NCBI GenBank assembly: GCA_026708185.1
Contig: JAPOVK010000027.1
Span: 62,001 to 126,000 of the forward strand
Origin: Gammaproteobacteria bacterium
GTDB lineage: Bacteria; Pseudomonadota; Gammaproteobacteria; Pseudomonadales; Azotimanducaceae
Direction of reading: 5' to 3'
Length of the DNA: 64,000 nucleotides
How positions within the stretch are numbered: the first letter of the stretch is position 1; every line of letters starts with the position of its first letter. Positions 34,562-41,586 of this stretch are shown one piece after another. Under the pieces are notes generated by a model, which was not told the origin of the DNA, made no database searches, and saw only the letters and a list, made by a program, of their open reading frames with translations. Made by a program: the position numbers and the translations under genes.

Positions 34562-35832
34562 GCCGCACCTCTATCGACGAACCGCACTGCCTCGGGCAAA
34601 CCGTAGCGGGCACGCCGTCGAGTCCGATCGTCGAAATCGCCGGTCAACTGGCCACAGGCCGCTGCGATGTCATCGCCCCGCGTCGTACGTAACATGGCCA
34701 CAAGACCGCCGTCGAGGAGTGCCCGTTGGAAGGCGGCAACGCGAGCCGCACTCGGCCGCCTGTACGTCGGAAGCCCGCCGGTCACGGGGAACGGGTTGAA
34801 TGGAATGAGATTGACCATGCAGCGCCAGTCCCGCAACAAGGCAACGAGGTCGCGGGCGTCTGCCAAGGTGTCGTTGACACCCTCGATCAAGGTGTACTCG
34901 AAGGTAATCGGTCGTCGGTCGCCGACGCGTGCAAGGTAGTAGCGGCACGCGGCGAGCAACTCGGCGATCGGGTACTTGCGGTTGATCGGAACCAGCCGGT
35001 TGCGCAACTCGTCCCGGGCGGCGTGCAACGACACCGCCAACGAGACGTCGCTGCGATCCGCGAGGTCGTAGATGCCCGGTACGACCCCGGCGGTGCTAAT
35101 GGTCACCCGACGCTTGGAAATCCCAAAGCCCAGGTCATCCATGAACACGTCCGCAGCATCCATCGTCGCGTCGAAGTTGAGCAGCGGTTCGCCCATGCCC
35201 ATGAAGACGACGTTGGTGATCCTGCGCCCCTCGGTGCTCGACTCGGCCGCGGCCCGCCACACCTGGCCGACGATCTCTGCCCGCGTGAGGTTGCCGCTGA
35301 ATCCTTGCTTGCCCGTCGCACAGAAGGAGCAGTCTAGGGAGCAGCCCACCTGGACCGAGATGCACAAGGTATTGCGCTTGGCCGGGTACTCGTTTTGCGA
35401 GGGGTGCCCCCTCGCGCTCCCCGGCTGAGGGCTCTCTTCTTGCGAGGGGTGTCCCCTCGCGCTCCCCGGCTGAGGGCTCTCTTCTTGCGAGGGGTGTCCC
35501 CTCGCGCTCCCCGGCTGAGGGCTCTCCGGGATCAACACGGTCTCGACGGCGCGTGACTGGCCAACGGAGGCGAGCCACTTGACGACACCATCGCCGGCGC
35601 GGTCCACCAGGTTGAGTTCCGGCGCACGTATCTCGGCGACTTCCTTGAGCCGGGCCCGCAGCGCCTTGCCGATGTCGGTCATGGCGTCGAAGTCGGCGGT
35701 ACCGGCGCGATACAGCCACTTCATCACCTGGGTCGCCCGGTACGGCTTTTCGCCGAGGTCCGTGAAGAAGCCGGCCAGTTCGCGACGCGGCATGCCGAGT
35801 AGGTTGGCCCTGTCGGGGCGTACATCCGCCAT
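34558..35832 (-). CDS. rlmN: Dual-specificity RNA methyltransferase RlmN with palindromic-repeat insertion
   Basis: 424 residues, longer than the ~380 common for RlmN. A radical SAM enzyme that methylates A2503 of 23S rRNA and A37 of some tRNAs. The cluster motif is CSLDCSFCATG, followed by VFMGMGEPLLNFD; the conserved C-terminal Cys that forms the protein-RNA adduct is in RGDDIAAACGQL. Between ETVLIPE and the cluster, about 43 residues of SPQPGSARGHPSQEE-type repeats are inserted. These are three copies of the palindromic element read in a different frame from rodZ. The stop overlaps the rodZ ATG. Confidence 0.95.
   Translation of the reverse strand: MADVRPDRANLLGMPRRELAGFFTDLGEKPYRATQVMKWLYRAGTADFDAMTDIGKALRARLKEVAEIRAPELNLVDRAGDGVVKWLASVGQSRAVETVLIPESPQPGSARGHPSQEESPQPGSARGHPSQEESPQPGSARGHPSQNEYPAKRNTLCISVQVGCSLDCSFCATGKQGFSGNLTRAEIVGQVWRAAAESSTEGRRITNVVFMGMGEPLLNFDATMDAADVFMDDLGFGISKRRVTISTAGVVPGIYDLADRSDVSLAVSLHAARDELRNRLVPINRKYPIAELLAACRYYLARVGDRRPITFEYTLIEGVNDTLADARDLVALLRDWRCMVNLIPFNPFPVTGGLPTYRRPSAARVAAFQRALLDGGLVAMLRTTRGDDIAAACGQLTGDFDDRTRRRARYGLPEAVRFVDRGAA
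35391..35525 (-). repeat. Coding palindromic repeat, tandem copies in rlmN
   Basis: Three 45-base units (35391-35435, 35436-35480, 35481-35525). Core dyad GCGAGGGG-ACA-CCCCTCGC (or with GCA). Here the units are read one base shifted relative to the rodZ, apaG and suhB copies, giving SPQPGSARGHPSQEE. Confidence 0.93.
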
Positions 35833-35858
35833 GGGCTTTACTGTTCGCTTAAGCGTCC

Positions 35859-36284
35859 CTAACGAGAGCAGATTTCATCCGCCGAGAAGAAGTAGTCGAT
35901 CTCCCTTTTCGCCGACGCAGGACTGTCGGAGCCGTGAACAGCATTGGCATCGATCGACTCGGCGAAGTCGGCTCGAATCGTGCCGGGAGCCGCCTCCTTG
36001 GGGTCGGTTGCACCCATGAGTTGGCGGTTGACGTGGATGGCGTTCTCACCTTCAAGCACCTGCACGACGATCGGCCCCGAGCACATGTAGCCGATCAGCG
36101 GCGCATAGAACGGCTTGCCTTCGTGCTCGGCGTAGAAGCCGCCGGCCACTTCAGGCGAGAGCCGCATCATCTTGGTCGCGACGATGCGCAAGCCGCCCTT
36201 CTCGAAACGCGCGTAGATCTCGCCGATGAGGTTCCTGGCCACGGCGTCGGGTTTGACAATCGACAGCGTCCTTTCGAGAGCCAT
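35859..36284 (-). CDS. ndk: Nucleoside diphosphate kinase
   Basis: 141 residues. It equilibrates NTP and dNTP pools through a phosphohistidine. The start [21 protein letters not shown], and [16 protein letters not shown] with the catalytic His, are canonical. The ATG at 36284 follows GGAGG at good spacing; the in-frame extension to 36323 is rejected. A perfect TATAAT stands 63 bases upstream. It is followed by rlmN after 26 bases, the standard order. Confidence 0.97.
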   Translation of the reverse strand: MALERTLSIVKPDAVARNLIGEIYARFEKGGLRIVATKMMRLSPEVAGGFYAEHEGKPFYAPLIGYMCSGPIVVQVLEGENAIHVNRQLMGATDPKEAAPGTIRADFAESIDANAVHGSDSPASAKREIDYFFSADEICSR

Positions 36285-36346
36285 TTTCCGCACCTCCACG
36301 AACTCACCGGCAGCGCCCCTCAAGCCGGTGGCGCGTCGCGGCGCGC

Positions 36347-36352
36347 ATTATA
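36347..36352 (-). promoter_or_regulatory. TATAAT -10 element upstream of ndk
   Basis: On the minus strand a perfect TATAAT (36352-36347) lies 63 bases before the ndk ATG. No good -35 hexamer is visible at 16-18 bases; activation or an alternative -35 would be needed. It suggests that ndk-rlmN-rodZ and later genes have their own promoter, separate from iscRS. Confidence 0.45.
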
Positions 36353-36413
36353 CGCCGCCGAGGTTCGCTTGGCTGTGCCCGCGGTTAAGCTCCGCAGTCG
36401 GGCTGCATCCCTG

Positions 36414-37598
36414 TTACCCGGCTCGGTTTAGGTGCTTCTCGCCGGGTTGCAGCCCCGCTAGCGAGGAAACGATCTCGGCGACCCGGCGGCCTGCGAAGTC
36501 CACGTCCTCGACGGTGGTGAACCGACCCACGGTGAAGCGCAGCGAACTCCCTGCCAGGTCGTCCGGCACGCCCATGGCCCGCAGGACGTGCGACGGCTCG
36601 ACCGTCGCGGAGGTGCACGCCGAACCGGAAGACACGGCCACATCGTCGAGCGCCATCAGCAAGGTCTCGCCGTCGACGCCGGCAAAGCCGACGTTGAGGT
36701 TGCCCGGCAACCGGGTGTCGAGGGTCCCGTTCAGCCGAGACCCCGGAATCTGCCCGAGGTGCGACCAGAGCCGGTCCCGCAGACGCCCAACGCGCGCGTT
36801 TTCCTCGACCAGGCTGTCGGCGCACAGCCGGCACGCTTCCCCCAGGCCGACGATCTGGTGGGTCGCGAGCGTCCCCGAGCGCATGCCGCGCTCGTGACCG
36901 CCACCGTGGATCTGGGCGACGAGCTTGACGGGTGGTTCGCGGCGCACGTACAGCGCACCGATCCCCTTCGGCGCGTAGATCTTGTGCCCGGAGATGCTCA
37001 AAAGGTCGATGCAATCCCGCTGCACGTCGATGTCGACCTTGCCCGTGCTCTGCGCGGCGTCGGTATGGAAAACGACATCCCGCGCGCGGCAGGCGGCGCC
37101 GATGGCGCCGACGTCGTTCACGGTGCCGACTTCGTTGTTGACGTGCATGACCGAGACGAGAACGGTGTCCGGTCGCATGGCGGCCGCCACGCTGCTGGGG
37201 CTGACGATGCCGTCGGCATCCGGATCCACGAAGGTGACGTCGGCCCCCTGCTCGGCCAAGTACGCCGCCGTGTCGAGCACGGCCTTGTGCTCATAGGAGG
37301 TGGTGACGAGGTGACCGCCGGCGCGGGCCTCGAGGACGCCCTTGAGCGCGAGGTTGTCGGATTCCGTTGCGCCCGACGTCCAGACGATCTCGCGCGGGTC
37401 GGCATGGATCAGCGCGGCGACGTGCGTCCGCGCCTCTTCCACGAGTTCGGCGGCATCCCAGCCGAAGGCATGCGACGTCGACGCGGGATTGCCGAACGTG
37501 CCGTCCACCAGGAGGCAGTCGCGCATCTTCTCGGCCACGCGCGGGTCCACGGGCGTGGTTGCCGAGTAGTCCAGGTAAACAGCCCGACCGGGTTGCAT
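36414..37598 (-). CDS. iscS: Cysteine desulfurase IscS
   Basis: 394 residues, a PLP enzyme that mobilises sulfur from cysteine for Fe-S clusters and tRNA thiolation. Start region [19 protein letters not shown] is that of IscS; the PLP lysine is in [15 protein letters not shown] and the active-site Cys in [16 protein letters not shown]. The C-terminus is slightly shorter than in E. coli and lacks the usual final LSPLWEM sequence. I chose the ATG at 37598; a TTG-initiated extension to 37652 is possible. No iscU, iscA or hscBA follows; ndk does. Confidence 0.94.
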   Translation of the reverse strand: MQPGRAVYLDYSATTPVDPRVAEKMRDCLLVDGTFGNPASTSHAFGWDAAELVEEARTHVAALIHADPREIVWTSGATESDNLALKGVLEARAGGHLVTTSYEHKAVLDTAAYLAEQGADVTFVDPDADGIVSPSSVAAAMRPDTVLVSVMHVNNEVGTVNDVGAIGAACRARDVVFHTDAAQSTGKVDIDVQRDCIDLLSISGHKIYAPKGIGALYVRREPPVKLVAQIHGGGHERGMRSGTLATHQIVGLGEACRLCADSLVEENARVGRLRDRLWSHLGQIPGSRLNGTLDTRLPGNLNVGFAGVDGETLLMALDDVAVSSGSACTSATVEPSHVLRAMGVPDDLAGSSLRFTVGRFTTVEDVDFAGRRVAEIVSSLAGLQPGEKHLNRAG

Positions 37599-37672
37599 TC
37601 TCCGGATGCGCTTAGATGCCTTGAGAGCGTCTGATGTTATCGAATGAGTCAAGTTCTGTGACGCCCTGGCGG

Positions 37673-37714
37673 GAGAACGCGGAGCGTTCTCGATCGCGTC
37701 GCGCCAGCGACGCG
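37673..37714. repeat. Double palindromic element between iscR and iscS
   Basis: GAGAACGC-GGA-GCGTTCTC (37673-37691) is followed by CGCGTCGC-GCCA-GCGACGCG (37695-37714). The first hairpin shares the GGGAGAA lead and GGA loop with the element at 15427-15477. It lies in the iscR-iscS intergenic region, where it could attenuate or process the transcript. Confidence 0.65.
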
Positions 37715-37715
37715 C

Positions 37716-38177
37716 TTAGACGTGACGCGCCGCGATCAAGTCCGCGCTGTCCTGTCGGCGCGCAACTGAGCGCACGTCCCCGCGACGCACGAGGCTTGCG
37801 AGCGTCACCCGCGTAAGGAAGAGGTGGATCTGCATGCTGAGATCGGCCCAAAGCTCGTGGGTGAGACAGGTGTCGCCGTCCTGGCAGTCGCCGGTGCCGC
37901 CGCAGCGGGTCGCGTCAACGCCTTCGCCAACCGCACTCACCACGTCCGCGACGCTCACCGTCGCCGGATCTCCACGCAGCAGGTAGCCGCCGCCCGGACC
38001 GCGCACGCTGTCCACGAGCCCGGCACGCTTCAACCGCACGAACAACTGCTCCAAGTAGGCTTGCGAGATCCCCTGGCGTGCCGCGATCTCGGCGAGCGGC
38101 GTCGGCTCGGTGTCGGCATGGAGCGCGACATCGAGCATCGCGGTGACGGCGTAACGGCCTTTGGTCGTCAGGCGCAT
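37716..38177 (-). CDS. iscR: Fe-S responsive transcriptional regulator IscR (Rrf2 family)
   Basis: 153 residues. The winged-helix N-terminus [20 protein letters not shown] is canonical. The [2Fe-2S] ligands are complete: Cys-X5-Cys-X5-Cys-X2-His in [20 protein letters not shown]. It senses Fe-S status and represses isc genes when loaded. It is separated from iscS by a 117-base region with two strong hairpins. I could not find a convincing IscR site upstream of either gene. Confidence 0.95.
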   Translation of the reverse strand: MRLTTKGRYAVTAMLDVALHADTEPTPLAEIAARQGISQAYLEQLFVRLKRAGLVDSVRGPGGGYLLRGDPATVSVADVVSAVGEGVDATRCGGTGDCQDGDTCLTHELWADLSMQIHLFLTRVTLASLVRRGDVRSVARRQDSADLIAARHV

Positions 38178-38271
38178 GGCGTGTGTCGGGCGAAATCAAG
38201 CATCCCTGGGGCGTCGCGTTGACGGTCGGCGGTCTCGCTGACCGGCGCCACGAAGCGTTCTCCGCCCTAGT

Positions 38272-39027
38272 TTAGCGCCTTTTGCCCATCGCGCGTTGGA
38301 CGTGGGTCAGGACTCCGCGCAGGATCGCCACCTCGGTCTCGTCGAGTTCCACCCGCCCGAACAGGCGTTTGAGGCGCGTCATCGTCCGCCGCGGCGCTTT
38401 CGGATCCTCGAATTCAATGGCTACCAGGACTTCCTCGAGGTGCGCATAGAGACCCGCCAACTCGGCGGCGCTGGCTAAGGGACGGTCCCACATCGGCTCG
38501 CGTGCCGCGGATGGCACGCGCTGAACCTTGAAGAGCTCGTAGCACACCACTTGGACCGCCATCGCGAGGTTCAACGAAGCGTAGCCCGGATGCGCCGGGA
38601 TCACGACGTGCCGCGTGCAGCGCTCCAACTCGTCGTTCGTGAGGCCGCTGTCCTCCCGGCCAAACAGCACCGCAAGCGGCGCCCCGGTAGGCCCGGTCGA
38701 AGCCACCCGCGCGGCGAACTCGGCGGCACTGTCGACCGGCAGCGGGATGCGACGTCGTCGTGCGCTGGTGCCCACCACAAGCGCGCAATCCGCGACCGCC
38801 TCGTCCACGCTTTCGAATACCCGCGCCACCCGCAAGACGTCCATGGCACCGGCAGCACGCCACTCGGCTTGCGGATCCGGGAAACGTTTGGGCCGCACCA
38901 GGGCGAGGTCACCGAAACCCATGGTCTTCATGGCGCGCGCGGCACCGCCGATGTTGCCTGGATGGCTGGGCTCGACGAGCACGATACGCACCTTGAATCC
39001 AGGGCCTGCTGCGGTCTCGGTTGGCAT
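38272..39027 (-). CDS. trmJ: tRNA (cytidine/uridine-2'-O-)-methyltransferase TrmJ
   Basis: 251 residues. A SPOUT-class enzyme that methylates the ribose at position 32 of tRNAs. Signatures: VRIVLVEPSHPGNIGGAARAM, LAVLFGREDSGLTNDELERC and HPGYASLNLAMAVQVVCYEL, the knotted SAM-binding region. A C-terminal helical extension follows, as in E. coli. Gene order trmJ-(cysE)-iscR is known from Pseudomonas, but cysE is absent here. Confidence 0.95.
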   Translation of the reverse strand: MPTETAAGPGFKVRIVLVEPSHPGNIGGAARAMKTMGFGDLALVRPKRFPDPQAEWRAAGAMDVLRVARVFESVDEAVADCALVVGTSARRRRIPLPVDSAAEFAARVASTGPTGAPLAVLFGREDSGLTNDELERCTRHVVIPAHPGYASLNLAMAVQVVCYELFKVQRVPSAAREPMWDRPLASAAELAGLYAHLEEVLVAIEFEDPKAPRRTMTRLKRLFGRVELDETEVAILRGVLTHVQRAMGKRR

Positions 39028-39043
39028 CGATGCAACCTACCAC

Positions 39044-39060
39044 AGGGGCTCCGCGCCCCT
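39044..39060. repeat. Short hairpin upstream of trmJ
   Basis: AGGGGC (39044-39049) and GCCCCT (39055-39060) with a TCCGC loop form a compact hairpin in the 142-base divergent region between trmJ and the SDR gene. It could be a small dispersed element or an attenuating structure in the trmJ leader. Confidence 0.35.
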
Positions 39061-39169
39061 TACGCCGTTGGTAGCGCTGAAACGCCATCACGACGACGTC
39101 CGCGATTCGCGTTACGATGGCGCGCGAACAGCCAGGAGGTAGCCCGCGCGTTGCCGCGGCGGGAATGCG

Positions 39170-39982
39170 ATGCTTGAGGATCTGACGCTGACCGGCCGCA
39201 GCGCCGTGGTGACCGGCGGCGGGCGCGGCCTTGGCCGCGCCATGGCGAAAGCGCTGGCCAAGGCCGGGGCCAATGTGCTGGTAGCGGCGCGGACGCGGGC
39301 CCAAGTCGACGACGCCGTGGCGGAGATAAACGCCGAGGGCGGCCGTGCGGTGGCTTGGGTCGCCGACGTGACCGACTCTGCACAGGTGGACGCGATGGTG
39401 GACGCTTGCGTCGATGCCTTCGGCGCAATCGACGTGATGATCGCCAACGCGGGCGGCGGCGGTGTGCAAGGTGCCTGGGAGTTCTGGGAGTATCCCGACG
39501 ACGCGTTCGAGACGGTCCTCGCCACGAACCTCAAGAGCAACTTCTATTGCGGGCGGGCAGCCGCCCGGCACATGGTCGGTCGCGGCCAGGGCGGCGTCAT
39601 CATCAACACGTCCTCGGGCACCGCGTTGCGCGGCAACCGGTCGTTCGCCTACCCGACTGCGAAAGGCGGCCAGATCAGCTTGACCAAGAGCATGGCCACC
39701 ATGCTGGGCCCCCAGGACATCCGCGTGAACGTGATCGTGCCGGGCTTCGTCGCACAACGGCCAGCCAACGACGAGCGCGAGGCCGAGACCCGACGCCAGC
39801 GCGGCGAACGCATCCCCGTTCGGCGGATCGGCGAGTGGTGGGAACTCGGCCCGTTGGCCGTGTACCTGGCGTCGGACGCGTCACGGTATGTGACCGGACA
39901 ACTGTTCATCATCGACGGCGGCGGGCTCGCCGGCGGCATCGGGCCGACGGGGTTCGTGCCGCGGCATCCGGAAAGCGACTGA
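39170..39982 (+). CDS. SDR-family NAD(P)-dependent oxidoreductase
   Basis: 270 residues, a complete classical SDR. The cofactor motif TGGGRGLGRAMA is near residues 15-25, the structural IANAGGGG near 90, and the catalytic Ser (INTSSGT) with YPTAK (Tyr and Lys) near 160. The C-terminus DGGGLAGGIG is also typical. The TGA stop overlaps the ATG of a second, degenerate SDR (TGATG). Substrate unknown. This pair and the S41 gene are insertions in the conserved secF-suhB-trmJ neighbourhood. Confidence 0.88.
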   Translation: MLEDLTLTGRSAVVTGGGRGLGRAMAKALAKAGANVLVAARTRAQVDDAVAEINAEGGRAVAWVADVTDSAQVDAMVDACVDAFGAIDVMIANAGGGGVQGAWEFWEYPDDAFETVLATNLKSNFYCGRAAARHMVGRGQGGVIINTSSGTALRGNRSFAYPTAKGGQISLTKSMATMLGPQDIRVNVIVPGFVAQRPANDEREAETRRQRGERIPVRRIGEWWELGPLAVYLASDASRYVTGQLFIIDGGGLAGGIGPTGFVPRHPESD

Positions 39983-40620
39983 TGGACCACTTCGAACTGG
40001 CCGGAAAGACGGCAGCCCTGGTTGGGGCGGGGAGCCCCGCGGCGGATGCCATCGCCGCCGCCTATCGGGAAGCCGGCGCCGAGGTCGTGCCGGTGACGCG
40101 CCTCGAGAACCTCGAAACGCCGTTCGACATCGTCGCAGTCGCCCAGGACGCATTTCTCGCCAAGCCCATTGCCGAGATCGGCGATGACGAATTCGAGCGC
40201 GTTCTGGCCGCCAATCTGGGCGGGGTTTTCGCTGCTCTGCGGGCCGCCCAGGGTGCGATCCGTCGCCCGGGGCGAATCGTCGTCGTGACCAGCGTGCTCG
40301 GCGAGCGCGGACTGCCGAACTGCTCCGCGTACGCGGCTGCTCACGGCGCCGTGCACAATCTCATCCGCGCGGTGGCCCAGGAACTCGCTCCGGCGGACAT
40401 CTCCGTCAACGGCATTGCGCTCGGCTGGATGGACTGGATGCACGACCGTCTCGATCCCGCGGACCCCGAAGCGGCACGCGCCGTACGCTTCACGATCCTC
40501 AAACGGGCCGGCACGGCGGACGACCTAGGGGCGCTGGCCGTCTGGCTCTCCGGCAGCGGTGCCGGCTTCGTCACGGGCCAGATCTTCACCGCCGACGGCG
40601 GCCTAACCACGCATCTCTAA
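39982..40620 (+). CDS. Degenerate SDR-family protein
   Basis: 212 residues with overall SDR fold (AANLGGVFAALRAAQGAIRRP, ISVNGIALGWMDWM, GFVTGQIFTADGG). Two key features are changed: the Rossmann motif reads GAGSPAADA instead of TGxxxGxG, and the catalytic YxxxK reads YAAAH, so the active-site Lys is His. The region between strands beta2 and beta4 is also shortened. It may be a non-catalytic partner of the SDR just upstream, with which it overlaps by one base. The start at 39982 is fixed by this overlap. Confidence 0.8.
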   Translation: MDHFELAGKTAALVGAGSPAADAIAAAYREAGAEVVPVTRLENLETPFDIVAVAQDAFLAKPIAEIGDDEFERVLAANLGGVFAALRAAQGAIRRPGRIVVVTSVLGERGLPNCSAYAAAHGAVHNLIRAVAQELAPADISVNGIALGWMDWMHDRLDPADPEAARAVRFTILKRAGTADDLGALAVWLSGSGAGFVTGQIFTADGGLTTHL

Positions 40621-40643
40621 GCGAAAAGACGAGCAAGGTCCTC

Positions 40644-41507
40644 GTGGAACCGATGGTGAACATCGCCCTGCGCGCCGCGCGCAACGCCGGGCGCATCATC
40701 CTTCGTGCGATGGACCGGGTCGATACGCTCACCATCGAGGAGAAGGGCCGCAACGACCTGGTCTCGGAGATCGACCGCCAGGCGGAGGACGTGATCGTCG
40801 AGACCATCCTGCGCACCTTTCCCGACCACGGCGTGCTCGGCGAGGAGCGCGGCGAGAGAAAGCCCTTAGCCGGGGAGCGCGAGGGGGCACCCCTCGCAAG
40901 CAGATCAAACGATGCCGAGTACACCTGGTTGATCGATCCCCTGGACGGGACCACCAACTTCCTGCACGGCATCCCCCATTTCTGTACGTCCATCGCAGTC
41001 ACCCGGGGTGCCGCCCTGCTGCACGGCGTGGTGGTCGACCACGTCCGCAACGAGCAGTTCAGCGCGAGCCGCGGAGCCGGGGCGCTGCTCAACGGACGCC
41101 GCATTCGCGTTGGGCGCCGGGACCGCCTCGACGACGCCATCGTCGCAGGCGGCTTGCCGTTTGCCAGCGTCGCGGCGCACCTCGACGCCTACACCGACGT
41201 CCTCCGCGACTTCATGGGCCGATGCCGGACCTTGCGCCGGCAAGGCGCCGCCGCCCTCGACCTGGCCTACGTCGCGGCGGGGCGCCTCGATGGTTTCTTC
41301 GAGATCGGGCTGAGGCCTTGGGACATGGCCGCCGGGGCCGTCATCGTGCGCGAAGCCGGCGGCTTCGTGGGCGATGCGGCTGGGGGCGACCGGTTCATGG
41401 CCACCGGCAACGTCGTCGCCGCCAATCCCAAGGTGTTCCGGGACATGCTGCGCGTCATTCGCAAGAGTGCCACGGAGCATGCGGATGTGAACCTTTCCGA
41501 AGGCTGA
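40644..41507 (+). CDS. suhB: Inositol-1-monophosphatase SuhB with palindromic-repeat insertion
   Basis: 287 residues. The metal-binding motifs are WLIDPLDGTTNFLHG and WDMAAGAVIVREAGG. SuhB hydrolyses inositol phosphate and, in E. coli, also joins the rRNA antitermination complex. The start GTG at 40644 gives MEPMVNIALRAAR, matching the E. coli N-terminus position for position. Between GEERGE and the WLIDPLDG motif about 14 extra residues (PLAGEREGAPLAS) are encoded by the palindromic element at 40859-40900. The metal ligand Glu in EE lies just before the insertion. Confidence 0.94.
   Translation: MEPMVNIALRAARNAGRIILRAMDRVDTLTIEEKGRNDLVSEIDRQAEDVIVETILRTFPDHGVLGEERGERKPLAGEREGAPLASRSNDAEYTWLIDPLDGTTNFLHGIPHFCTSIAVTRGAALLHGVVVDHVRNEQFSASRGAGALLNGRRIRVGRRDRLDDAIVAGGLPFASVAAHLDAYTDVLRDFMGRCRTLRRQGAAALDLAYVAAGRLDGFFEIGLRPWDMAAGAVIVREAGGFVGDAAGGDRFMATGNVVAANPKVFRDMLRVIRKSATEHADVNLSEG
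40859..40900 (+). repeat. Coding palindromic repeat, copy in suhB
   Basis: A single unit with dyad GCGAGGGG-GCA-CCCCTCGC, translated KPLAGEREGAPLAS in the same frame as in apaG and rodZ. It is inserted in a loop between the first metal-ligand region and the WLIDPLDGTT motif of SuhB. Confidence 0.9.
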
Positions 41508-41586
41508 ACGTCCAACCGCGAAACGTTTGACAGGGCTTCGCCGCAGGCATTCAATCCCCGTCGGGTCCAACCTCGAGAATCGCGAC

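Noticed and set aside
17032-37714. CRISPR array based on clustered palindromes
   Set aside because: The repeats lack regular unique spacers and no cas genes are present; most are inside coding sequence.
37599-38271. IscR-binding site upstream of iscR or iscS
   Set aside because: A loose TTGACT...GATA match was seen, but it does not fit the type 1 or type 2 IscR consensus well enough.
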